Below are positions 1-5,999 of a DNA stretch of 6,431 bases, piece by piece. Position numbers and translations under genes: made by a program. Position 1 is the first letter of the stretch. Every line of letters begins with the position of its first letter. Origin of the DNA: Bacteriovoracaceae bacterium UBA1018 (GTDB taxonomy: Bacteria > Bdellovibrionota > UBA1018); contig DBAE01000139.1 of the NCBI GenBank assembly GCA_002291495.1, positions 31,211-37,641 of the forward strand. Reading direction: 5' to 3'. The notes under the pieces are model-generated. The model was not told where the DNA came from, did not search any database, and worked only from the letters and a program-made list of their open reading frames with translations.

Positions 1-678
<678 letters not shown>

Positions 679-690
679 TCGAAAGGCGTT

Positions 691-1308
691 ATGAGATCCA
701 TTTTCAGATCTTGGAAAATAACGCTGGCCCTGGTTGTGACGCATATTGTTATTTTAGGTTTGGCTGCGCACCCGAGCTATGCACTGGTCAAAGTCTCGAT
801 CGTAGGCGACGTGAATTCTTCTAAAATCGAAGGAAGTCTACCAGCGAGTGAGCCCTCGGCAGCAAAAGTTGGAATCGGTGGAGGATTACTTCTTGAGCTT
901 CCATTTGGTTTGGAAATCGGAGCCCTCTATCATCCCAGGCAACTAGGTACAGGTAGCGAAAACTTGAGTGCGCGTTACTTGATGGTGCCTGTGCAGATGC
1001 GCGCATACCCAATTCCGTATTTTACTCTGGGTTTAGGCGGCTATTACGCTCAAGGCATCGGCAATATTCAAAACGAGTTTGCTAGCACTAAAACTTCTGA
1101 AACGTTTGCACAGATGGAGTTTAAAAAATCAGACTTTGGTCTACTCGGCACCGTTGGTTTTGATCTGCCTATGGGTGCATTGATCTCACTCATCATCGAA
1201 GGTCGATACGCTTACGGTCTAACTGGCCTAGGCAAATCAAGTTCTGTCTACCGCGACTCCAAGTGGCGCGACGTGCACGGGCTCGTTGGGTTTAGGTTCG
1301 GATTGTAA
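691..1308 (+). CDS. small exported outer-membrane beta-barrel protein, function unknown
   Basis: 205 residues. A Sec signal peptide is clear: basic n-region (MRSIFRSWK), hydrophobic stretch at about 10-25, and a likely cut after SYA at 29-31. The mature part alternates polar and hydrophobic or aromatic residues with glycine-rich turns (VGIGGGLLLELPFGLEIGAL, then YFTLGLGGYYAQGIG, then FGLLGTVGFDLPMG, then a final HGLVGFRFGL). This is the pattern of an 8- to 10-strand outer-membrane barrel of the OmpA-like/OMP_b-brl class. The last strand ends in FRFGL rather than the usual terminal Phe or Trp. The start is supported by GAAAGG at 681-686, four bases before ATG. The gene sits 12 bases after rpoD on the same strand, so it is probably expressed at least partly from the rpoD transcript, an unusual partner for a sigma factor. 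A hairpin overlaps its stop codon. No catalytic motif is visible; a structural, porin or adhesion role is possible but not shown. Confidence 0.8.
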   Translation: MRSIFRSWKITLALVVTHIVILGLAAHPSYALVKVSIVGDVNSSKIEGSLPASEPSAAKVGIGGGLLLELPFGLEIGALYHPRQLGTGSENLSARYLMVPVQMRAYPIPYFTLGLGGYYAQGIGNIQNEFASTKTSETFAQMEFKKSDFGLLGTVGFDLPMGALISLIIEGRYAYGLTGLGKSSSVYRDSKWRDVHGLVGFRFGL

Positions 1309-1326
1309 AGGTCGGCCCGACCTTTT
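1307..1326. terminator. hairpin terminator between convergent genes, probably bidirectional
   Basis: AAAGGTCG (1307-1314), loop GCC, then CGACCTTT (1318-1325) form a perfect 8-bp stem. The left arm begins inside the TAA stop of the beta-barrel gene. The plus strand ends the stem with only four T (1323-1326) before GG, so the U-tract is short. On the minus strand the arm is symmetrical and ends in TTT. It lies in the 38-bp gap between two convergent stop codons, the expected place for a shared terminator. Termination activity is inferred. Confidence 0.65.
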
Positions 1327-1346
1327 GGTAGCGCATATGCGTTATC

Positions 1347-3257
1347 TCAGATTTTAGGCAGCTTCACGCTTTTAGGAGCACTAGGGCTTTTCGGCAAACT
1401 GTCAGTTTGTACTGGCTTCGGACGAGCAAGATTATCGATCATTTTTAGGTAGTGGTTGTTCTGACCATTTCGATCCAAGAACTTTTTCGACTTAATTAGA
1501 TGAGGCAATTGGCTTCGGATGCCGTCTTGGATAGTTTCTGCAAGGTCGGGTCGTTCTTTAGCTAACCAAAAAAGAGTGCCGCTGATGTCGTACATGAAAA
1601 GATGATGTGCCTCTTCGGGAGGCATGGATGAGTAAGTTTGGATGTAATTTTTGATCATGTCTTTTGTAAGAGTCGATCTGTCTTTCATGCGTGCGATCAT
1701 GTTTGACGTCTCCAATGGAAAATCTTTCAAAGACTCTTCTGTAAATAGGGATGCGAGCACCTTTTGAGATGGCTTCTCAGTCATTCTAACCACTTTTAAG
1801 AGAGAAGCTTTTTCAAGACTTGCATAGCCTTCAGATCCATTTTTCCGATTGTCCGAGACCGAGTTATTCATTTCAATCAATCGTTGATCTAAATAAGTAG
1901 TGGCTGCCGCTGATCTCTTAGGGTTCATGGCAACATATTGCATAATCCCCAAATCCGAGTGTGAATGAGGGTGATCCAGATTTCGCTGTTTGCCCGTCAT
2001 TATTAGCTTTGCTTCGACTTCAGCGTCGTAGATCTTCAGCTCATTTAATAAGCCAATTGCAATAGATTGTTGTGCCGGGCCTTCGTCTCCCTTAGCTGCC
2101 GATTTGATTATCTTTAGGACCGAAGGTTGCCGAAGTTTATTCGAAAACGCGAGGTCGCGCTTATATTCTGCGAGGAAATGCTCAGTCGTTGGATTGGGTC
2201 CAATGGAGTCATCTTTGAGCTGGTCTTCGTGTATCTTGATCTGTTCGCGCAGAAAGGAGGTAGAAAGCTCGACGTTCGAACCTAATCCTTCTGAGGCGCC
2301 ATTATCTCCTGACTCTCGAAGTGCAGCTCGAAGTACCGCTATTCCGGCAATATCGTTCATGAGCGTTTTGGATATTGAATCATCTTTTTCAAGCTGAACA
2401 CGCCAGTCACTGTAGATCTGCGCATCTAGGCGATTATTCTTCGATCCAAGTGCCATCGCTCTCTTATTTTTTTCCATCCATCTGAAAACGAAGTAATTGA
2501 GAGCGGTAGATTTTTTCTGAATCAGTGTGCTCACTTCGCTTGCGCTCTTAAAATTAAAAGCTTGTAAAACGTAATTTTGAAGGTTTTCTGCGTAGGTTCC
2601 GTTGAGCTTAAATACCGCTTCTATGTAAGGAAAAGGGTCCGAATCCAAGCTTTTATCAAAATCTCCGCGACAGATCTGGCAAGCCGATGCTTGAGATTCG
2701 AAGCAACAGAGCTGACATCCATATACCTTATCGATTTGAAGTCTTGATGTATTATGTGCGCCCAAAAATCTATGAAGGGTCTCATGAAATAAAACAGATC
2801 GGAGGACTTTATCTGGTTGAGCAGCAGCACCTATGGACTGCATGGATAGTTTGAGTCTGCCCCCGTCACTTGATTCGTATTCGCCGTATTGGGTACTGGT
2901 ACGATACTTTTTATTCAGTTCATCTTGAGTGCGATCACAGGTGATTTTAAGTTCTTCTTGATCGGACTGATACAGGCTTTCGACAGGTTGGTAGATCTTG
3001 AGTCCTGCTTCACCGAGTCCCGATAAACAGCGCTGGGCTTCGGCTAGCATCGGCTGGATTTGAGACTGAATTTGACCTTTTTCTTGGTCAGTACAGTTCT
3101 CGAATTTTTCAATCACTCGCATCGTTTTAATCTGTGCGACTAGCTCCGATAAGGTGCCTGGGGCAGTATCCGGCGCACACGAATCACTATTCAAATTTGA
3201 GGCGAGGCTACTCGAACTGAGTGCGACAGCAAAAATTAGAATAGGTCCTGTGAACAT
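1347..3257 (-). CDS. exported HExxH zincin-like protein with cysteine cluster, putative metallopeptidase
   Basis: 636 residues with a hydrophobic signal peptide (about residues 1-19, likely cut near SLAS; the n-region MFTG has no Lys or Arg, which is odd). The key segment is HETLH at 158-162, followed by His168, giving HExxHxxxxxH. That is the zinc-ligand spacing of metzincins, but the family glycine falls at 166 rather than 165. A cysteine cluster follows directly: C181, C184, C185, C193, C196, arranged CxxCC...CxxC. Other cysteines are C27, C55, C77 and C107. A His-rich patch (H429, H431, H433, in DHPHSHSD) lies far downstream. The remainder is mostly helical, and a Pro/Lys-rich tail occupies about 612-636. 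The start ATG has AAGGA six bases upstream (3264-3268), and an in-frame TAA lies just before it. It is transcribed away from the CPBP gene. I infer a secreted or periplasmic zinc peptidase; the exact family is not recognised, and loss of activity cannot be excluded. Confidence 0.75.
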   Translation of the reverse strand: MFTGPILIFAVALSSSSLASNLNSDSCAPDTAPGTLSELVAQIKTMRVIEKFENCTDQEKGQIQSQIQPMLAEAQRCLSGLGEAGLKIYQPVESLYQSDQEELKITCDRTQDELNKKYRTSTQYGEYESSDGGRLKLSMQSIGAAAQPDKVLRSVLFHETLHRFLGAHNTSRLQIDKVYGCQLCCFESQASACQICRGDFDKSLDSDPFPYIEAVFKLNGTYAENLQNYVLQAFNFKSASEVSTLIQKKSTALNYFVFRWMEKNKRAMALGSKNNRLDAQIYSDWRVQLEKDDSISKTLMNDIAGIAVLRAALRESGDNGASEGLGSNVELSTSFLREQIKIHEDQLKDDSIGPNPTTEHFLAEYKRDLAFSNKLRQPSVLKIIKSAAKGDEGPAQQSIAIGLLNELKIYDAEVEAKLIMTGKQRNLDHPHSHSDLGIMQYVAMNPKRSAAATTYLDQRLIEMNNSVSDNRKNGSEGYASLEKASLLKVVRMTEKPSQKVLASLFTEESLKDFPLETSNMIARMKDRSTLTKDMIKNYIQTYSSMPPEEAHHLFMYDISGTLFWLAKERPDLAETIQDGIRSQLPHLIKSKKFLDRNGQNNHYLKMIDNLARPKPVQTDSLPKSPSAPKSVKLPKI

Positions 3258-3263
3258 GAGTTT

Positions 3264-3268
3264 TCCTT
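3264..3268 (-). promoter_or_regulatory. Shine-Dalgarno for the long HExxH gene
   Basis: Read on the minus strand this is AAGGA, six bases before the ATG at 3257-3255. An in-frame TAA overlaps its upstream side, so no longer protein is possible from this frame and the start is well defined. Confidence 0.7.
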
Positions 3269-3306
3269 ACTTAGATAAGTATTCTATTTCTTATCGGTAT
3301 ACCTGG

Positions 3307-3376
3307 AGCGAACATTACGGAGGTATGCCGTACCTTGGGGTAGCGCAGGAGCGTCATGGATCCAAGCGAACATTAC
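3307..3376 (+). repeat. 12-bp direct repeat AGCGAACATTAC flanking the CPBP start codon
   Basis: Two perfect copies lie at 3307-3318 and 3365-3376, offset by 58 bases. The first is in the divergent spacer. The second is within codons 4-7 of the CPBP gene, encoding Ser-Glu-His-Tyr. The flanks are not conserved. It could be a duplicated binding site or a chance match. Confidence 0.5.
3347..3351 (+). promoter_or_regulatory. Shine-Dalgarno for the CPBP gene
   Basis: AGGAG four bases before the ATG at 3356. An in-frame TAG at 3341-3343 closes the frame just upstream, so this ATG is the only plausible start of the long frame. Confidence 0.7.
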
Positions 3377-4048
3377 CAACTCAGTCGTCAAAAGAGTTTC
3401 TTGCTGCATCTTGCATTGATCGCATCGTCGATCGCTTTTCTAAAATTCGACATTGTACCAGATTGGAATTATGCGACGGCTGTTCAATTGAGTTCTGATT
3501 CGCGAGCGTTCCCAATCCGGTTTCAATTTGAAAAGTTAATTGCCGGTCTGCTCGTATTTTTAATCGTTCGGTTCGGACTTAAGTGGGACATCGTAAAAAA
3601 GACTTCTGCTGAGAAACTAATTGGACAATCTTTATTTTTTGCAGTTTTTACTTCGATCGTTTTGTTAGTACCTGCACTTTTGATCCAATATGTGCGTTTG
3701 GACCCAAAGCTTCCTGATATCACTTGGATTTGGGCCATTCATAATTTGTTGTTCGTATCTTTTGGTGAAGAAGTGTTGTTCCGAGGTTACCTGCAAAATG
3801 GTTTAACTCGATTGTTTCGTGCACAACTCAAAGGAGCTCGCTCAGTTCCGCTTATCTTGACGGCTCTATTGTTTGGTCTCACGCACTTTCAAGGTGGTTT
3901 AGCTTATGTCACGTTGGCAAGTATTGCCGGTCTTTTTTACGGGTTAGTGTTTCAGCGCGCAGGACTTCCAGGTGCAGTCCTGACCCATTTCTTGGTCAAT
4001 CTCACCCACTTTTGCTTGTTTAGTTATCCTTCACTCGTAACTCACTGA
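3356..4048 (+). CDS. CPBP (CAAX protease/Rce1-like) family intramembrane glutamic metalloprotease
   Basis: 230-residue multipass membrane protein. Hydrophobic segments lie at about 14-31, 60-74, 91-111, 125-136, 163-175, 183-200 and 205-222. The conserved CPBP/Rce1 motifs are all present and in order. Motif 1 is EEVLFR at 138-143 (EExxxR), with the catalytic Glu pair E138/E139. Motif 2 is FGLTH at 173-177 (FxxxH). Motif 3 is HFLVN at 211-215 (HxxxN). In known members these residues line a cavity inside the membrane and cleave peptides there; bacterial members act in bacteriocin immunity, peptide maturation or regulated proteolysis, and many have no known substrate. Length is normal for the family. 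It is followed after 9 bases by a small exported protein gene whose Shine-Dalgarno overlaps the TGA stop, so the two are probably translationally linked. It is divergent from the long HExxH gene. The family call is strong; the substrate is unknown. Confidence 0.92.
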   Translation: MDPSEHYQLSRQKSFLLHLALIASSIAFLKFDIVPDWNYATAVQLSSDSRAFPIRFQFEKLIAGLLVFLIVRFGLKWDIVKKTSAEKLIGQSLFFAVFTSIVLLVPALLIQYVRLDPKLPDITWIWAIHNLLFVSFGEEVLFRGYLQNGLTRLFRAQLKGARSVPLILTALLFGLTHFQGGLAYVTLASIAGLFYGLVFQRAGLPGAVLTHFLVNLTHFCLFSYPSLVTH

Positions 4049-4052
4049 GGAA
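4047..4052 (+). promoter_or_regulatory. Shine-Dalgarno overlapping the CPBP stop codon
   Basis: GAGGAA overlaps the TGA at 4046-4048 and lies 5 bases from ATG 4058 and 8 bases from ATG 4061. Either ATG could serve; the choice changes the protein by one Met. A ribosome finishing the CPBP gene would sit on this site, which favours coupled translation. Confidence 0.65.
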
Positions 4053-4057
4053 ATCGC

Positions 4058-4645
4058 ATGATGAGCTCTAAGACAAAACAGATTTGTGTCCTTCTCTTTG
4101 CCTCTCTTCAGTTGGCGCTCCTCAGTGCGAATAGCTTAGCGCAGACCAAAACGCCAATCTTGATCTCTCCCGGGATATACACTGGAAATGGAATAACGGT
4201 AGTCGTTCGTGAGGTGCCTGGAGCTCCGGTAGTCCACATCCGAGCCGATGGTGAAATAGACGGAGTCATAGAGTTTGCAGATTTTTATTTGTCATTACCG
4301 AAAGGGATAGCTTTCATTTCTCCTTATGGAGATTCACCCGTAAGATCGAGCTTAGAGAGTTTACTCAAGACTCGAGGTCAGCTCTATCAACTGCAGTACG
4401 ATGCCTTAGATGAAAGTGGCAAAACCCGCGTTCTCGCTTTTCAGCTAGGTGGCTTCACAGATGCCAGAGACTTTGAGATCGAGCTCGCAATCGATTTATC
4501 GAGTCAACGTCTCACGGCACTTCGTTCGGTCAGAAAAATTGCAAAATGGAGTCTTCCAAATGGTTGGCACTCGGGACCAATGAAATATCTATCGAGTCAG
4601 CTCCGGTGTGACGGACTGTTACTGGGATTGAACGACGCTAATTAA
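4058..4645 (+). CDS. small exported protein of unknown function, paired with the CPBP protease
   Basis: 195 residues, not recognised. The signal peptide is clear: MMSSKTKQ n-region, hydrophobic 9-22, and likely cleavage after SLA at 26-28, leaving a mature protein that begins QTKTPILISPG. The first half of the mature part looks beta-rich, with short alternating strands (GNGITVVVREV, APVVHIRADGEI, GVIEFADFYLSL). The second half has further strands (TRVLAFQLGGF, FEIELAIDL) and a short C-terminal stretch with its only mature cysteine (C184). No membrane anchor, lipobox or catalytic motif is visible, so a soluble periplasmic or secreted protein is the simplest reading. It is the second gene of a two-gene unit with the CPBP protease and could be its partner, its target or an unrelated passenger. 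Its last 8 bases overlap the 3' end of the opposite-strand gene. Confidence 0.7.
   Translation: MMSSKTKQICVLLFASLQLALLSANSLAQTKTPILISPGIYTGNGITVVVREVPGAPVVHIRADGEIDGVIEFADFYLSLPKGIAFISPYGDSPVRSSLESLLKTRGQLYQLQYDALDESGKTRVLAFQLGGFTDARDFEIELAIDLSSQRLTALRSVRKIAKWSLPNGWHSGPMKYLSSQLRCDGLLLGLNDAN
4638..4645. other. 8-bp tail-to-tail overlap of two convergent genes
   Basis: CTAATTAA holds TAA (4643-4645) of the plus-strand exported protein gene and, read on the minus strand, TAG (4640-4638) of the HExxH gene. No hairpin terminator is visible on either side, so the two transcripts probably overlap at their 3' ends. Confidence 0.85.
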
Positions 4646-5864
4646 CATCAGACAACTGGTAATGGGGTCCGATTATAATGCGTAGCTCGTCGATTCGATC
4701 ATAGAGCTCCAGCGCAGCATCCAAAAGCCAGTCATTACTTTTTCGGGTATTAATCTGAAACATGAGTTTCCTGTACTGATTTGTGTACACTTCTCTAAAA
4801 AACTCGCTCCTTAAGCTCGCCAAAAATACATCTAATTTGTGATAGAGTGTAAAATTCTCAAACAACTGATCAGCTACCCAATCTCCATGGATGTCTCGTG
4901 GCTCAAAGCTTAAGAGCTGGGTTAAGCGAAGGCCTGTTTGAGTAGTTTGATCTCGAAGTATCACCCCCGCATAAGAGTTCTTTTTAAGATTAAGTCTAGA
5001 GGTCTTTAAACGTTCGGCGATATCGAAAACTTCTAGATATGCTGGCTTAAATGCCTTCACAAACTGATCGAGACGAACAATAGCATTGAGTGCTGAAGAG
5101 GTGAGTAGTGATCTCTGGGTTCTATTTTTTGGTTCTTTTAGTGCTTCCATCGAAGTTAAACCCAACATCTTCATACTCTCTTTTGCTCTGATCAACTCAG
5201 CTATGATGGCCGGAATTTCGTCAAGAGAGGCAGTAGGATATTTTTTTATTGGGGTTCTAGTGGCTTCACCAAAGAAGGAAGTCATTATCTTTTCTTTGTT
5301 GAGTTGAGCCGTATGAACATGAGTGAGCTCATGGAGCATTGTAGGAGTATCCAAAAATGGGCTCGTGAGTGCCTCGACAAAGGCCTTTGTTGAGAGAGCG
5401 ACGAGTTTAGCGTCCATTTCCCATTGGTCACCATTCACCACGGCGTGGGCCGCATGTCGCACCGAAGGTACCCAATAAAGTTTTACGTCATAGTTGCGCT
5501 GGAGTCTTTCGGCGTAGCGACTCAACGCATGCTCACTTCCTGGCTTGATGATAATCGCTCTCTCGGCACGACTTTCTTCAACACTCGACTCGATCCCTTC
5601 ATCCTTGAGGCGATTCACAATATTTTGAATGCTGAGAGGTTCTGAGAAATTCGGTCGTACCGACCCCATGTAGGCAATAAACCCGCTGTAATCTTTGTCT
5701 TCTTCGAAGTAGCGCTGGCAATCGACCAGTACTTGAGGATCGTGGGCTTGAACCAAAGGCGCTAAAAACCAGAAAGCTAGCATCTGAATTCGAAAAGCAC
5801 GGTAGACAAAGTTTGCGGTTCTCAGGAGTGGGTTGAGCATAGTGTTTTTAGTTGGTTTTGACAT
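4638..5864 (-). CDS. exported HExxH protein, putative gluzincin-type metallopeptidase
   Basis: 408 residues as called, with a long basic N-terminus and a hydrophobic stretch (MLAFWFLAPLVQA, 28-40) that looks like a signal peptide cut before HDPQ. The zinc motif is HELTH at 178-182, preceded by an alternation of small and hydrophobic residues (KLVALSTKAFVEAL) and TPTM. Downstream comes FFGEATR (E200), then SLDEIPAIIAEL at 213-224, where E216 lies 34 residues after the second His and is the likely third ligand of a gluzincin. The C-terminal half is helical, with no further motif. The only mature Cys is C49. The start is uncertain: there is no Shine-Dalgarno before ATG 5864 and an in-frame TGA is just upstream; Met9 (5840) and Met28 are alternatives that keep much or all of the signal. 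It differs in sequence and motif from the other HExxH protein in the window. Activity and family are inferred. Confidence 0.72.
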   Translation of the reverse strand: MSKPTKNTMLNPLLRTANFVYRAFRIQMLAFWFLAPLVQAHDPQVLVDCQRYFEEDKDYSGFIAYMGSVRPNFSEPLSIQNIVNRLKDEGIESSVEESRAERAIIIKPGSEHALSRYAERLQRNYDVKLYWVPSVRHAAHAVVNGDQWEMDAKLVALSTKAFVEALTSPFLDTPTMLHELTHVHTAQLNKEKIMTSFFGEATRTPIKKYPTASLDEIPAIIAELIRAKESMKMLGLTSMEALKEPKNRTQRSLLTSSALNAIVRLDQFVKAFKPAYLEVFDIAERLKTSRLNLKKNSYAGVILRDQTTQTGLRLTQLLSFEPRDIHGDWVADQLFENFTLYHKLDVFLASLRSEFFREVYTNQYRKLMFQINTRKSNDWLLDAALELYDRIDELRIIIGPHYQLSDVN

Positions 5865-5869
5865 GTAGC

Positions 5870-5875
5870 ATCATA
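5870..5875 (-). promoter_or_regulatory. candidate -10 box immediately upstream of the 408-residue HExxH gene
   Basis: Read on the minus strand this is TATGAT, one mismatch from TATAAT, ending five bases before ATG 5864. Transcription would then begin at or next to that ATG, giving either a leaderless message or a short leader to Met9 at 5840. There is no good -35 box at 16-18 bases. Speculative. Confidence 0.3.
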
Positions 5876-5899
5876 ATTTGGAAAAATCCAATGATTTCC

Positions 5900-5908
5900 T
5901 GTTATAAA
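5900..5908 (+). promoter_or_regulatory. candidate extended -10 promoter for the lipoprotein gene
   Basis: TGTTATAAA contains the TGn extension followed by TATAAA, a close match to an extended -10 element. TTGGAA at 5878-5883 could be a weak -35 but with a long 19-base spacer. A start near 5915 would give a leader of about 85 bases to the TTG codon. The surrounding spacer (5865-5940) is the most AT-rich part of the window and also contains AATTATT and AATAATT arms (5907-5913, 5924-5930), which may be chance in such sequence. Confidence 0.35.
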
Positions 5909-5988
5909 TTATTGTTTTTACTAAATAATTAAATAGCTGACTGAATCGCGTTTTTTCGATACAAGGAGCGACCACGCATTTAGCCATT

Positions 5989-5993
5989 GGAGG
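5989..5993 (+). promoter_or_regulatory. strong Shine-Dalgarno that selects a TTG start
   Basis: GGAGG lies six bases before TTG 6000-6002. The next in-frame candidate, GTG/ATG at 6075-6080, has no comparable site and would leave a signal sequence without positive charge. The frame is closed upstream by TAG at 5934-5936. Confidence 0.7.
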
Positions 5994-5999
5994 CAGATT

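Larger units (their letters stand above)
3258..3355. promoter_or_regulatory. divergent control region with palindromes and a direct repeat
   Basis: This 98-bp spacer must hold the promoters of both the long HExxH gene (minus) and the CPBP pair (plus). Visible elements are: an inverted repeat TACTTA-GA-TAAGTA at 3268-3281; a minus-strand TAGAAT (3286-3281), one mismatch from a -10 box, which would place the start of transcription on that palindrome; a perfect palindrome GGTATACC at 3296-3303; and TACGG-N7-CCGTA at 3316-3332, which contains GGTATGCC (3322-3329), a 7-of-8 copy of the previous octamer 26 bases on. One copy of the 12-bp repeat AGCGAACATTAC lies at 3307-3318, the other inside the CPBP gene at 3365-3376. 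No convincing -35 box is visible on either strand. The arrangement suggests a regulator binding between the genes; this is inference. Confidence 0.45.

Noticed and set aside
1332..1341. Perfect 10-bp palindrome CGCATATGCG beside the terminator
   Set aside because: Short and isolated, lies between two convergent stop codons, and has no promoter context; probably chance.
2104..2397. 97-codon plus-strand frame inside the long HExxH gene
   Set aside because: Fully contained in a longer supported gene on the opposite strand, with serine-rich shadow composition and no ribosome site.
3154..3498. Open frame on the plus strand across the divergent spacer, including ATG 3325 directly after GGAGGT
   Set aside because: The predicted protein has no recognisable features, overlaps the signal-peptide region of one gene and the start of another, and the GGAGGT at 3319-3324 abuts the ATG with no usable spacing.
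5878..5891. Small inverted repeat TTGGA-AAAA-TCCAA in the AT-rich spacer
   Set aside because: Only a 5-bp stem in AT-rich DNA and no T-tract; too weak to call an operator or terminator.
5963..5968. A second Shine-Dalgarno-like AAGGAG upstream of the lipoprotein gene
   Set aside because: No usable start codon follows at proper spacing; the frame from the nearby ATT ends at once in TAG.
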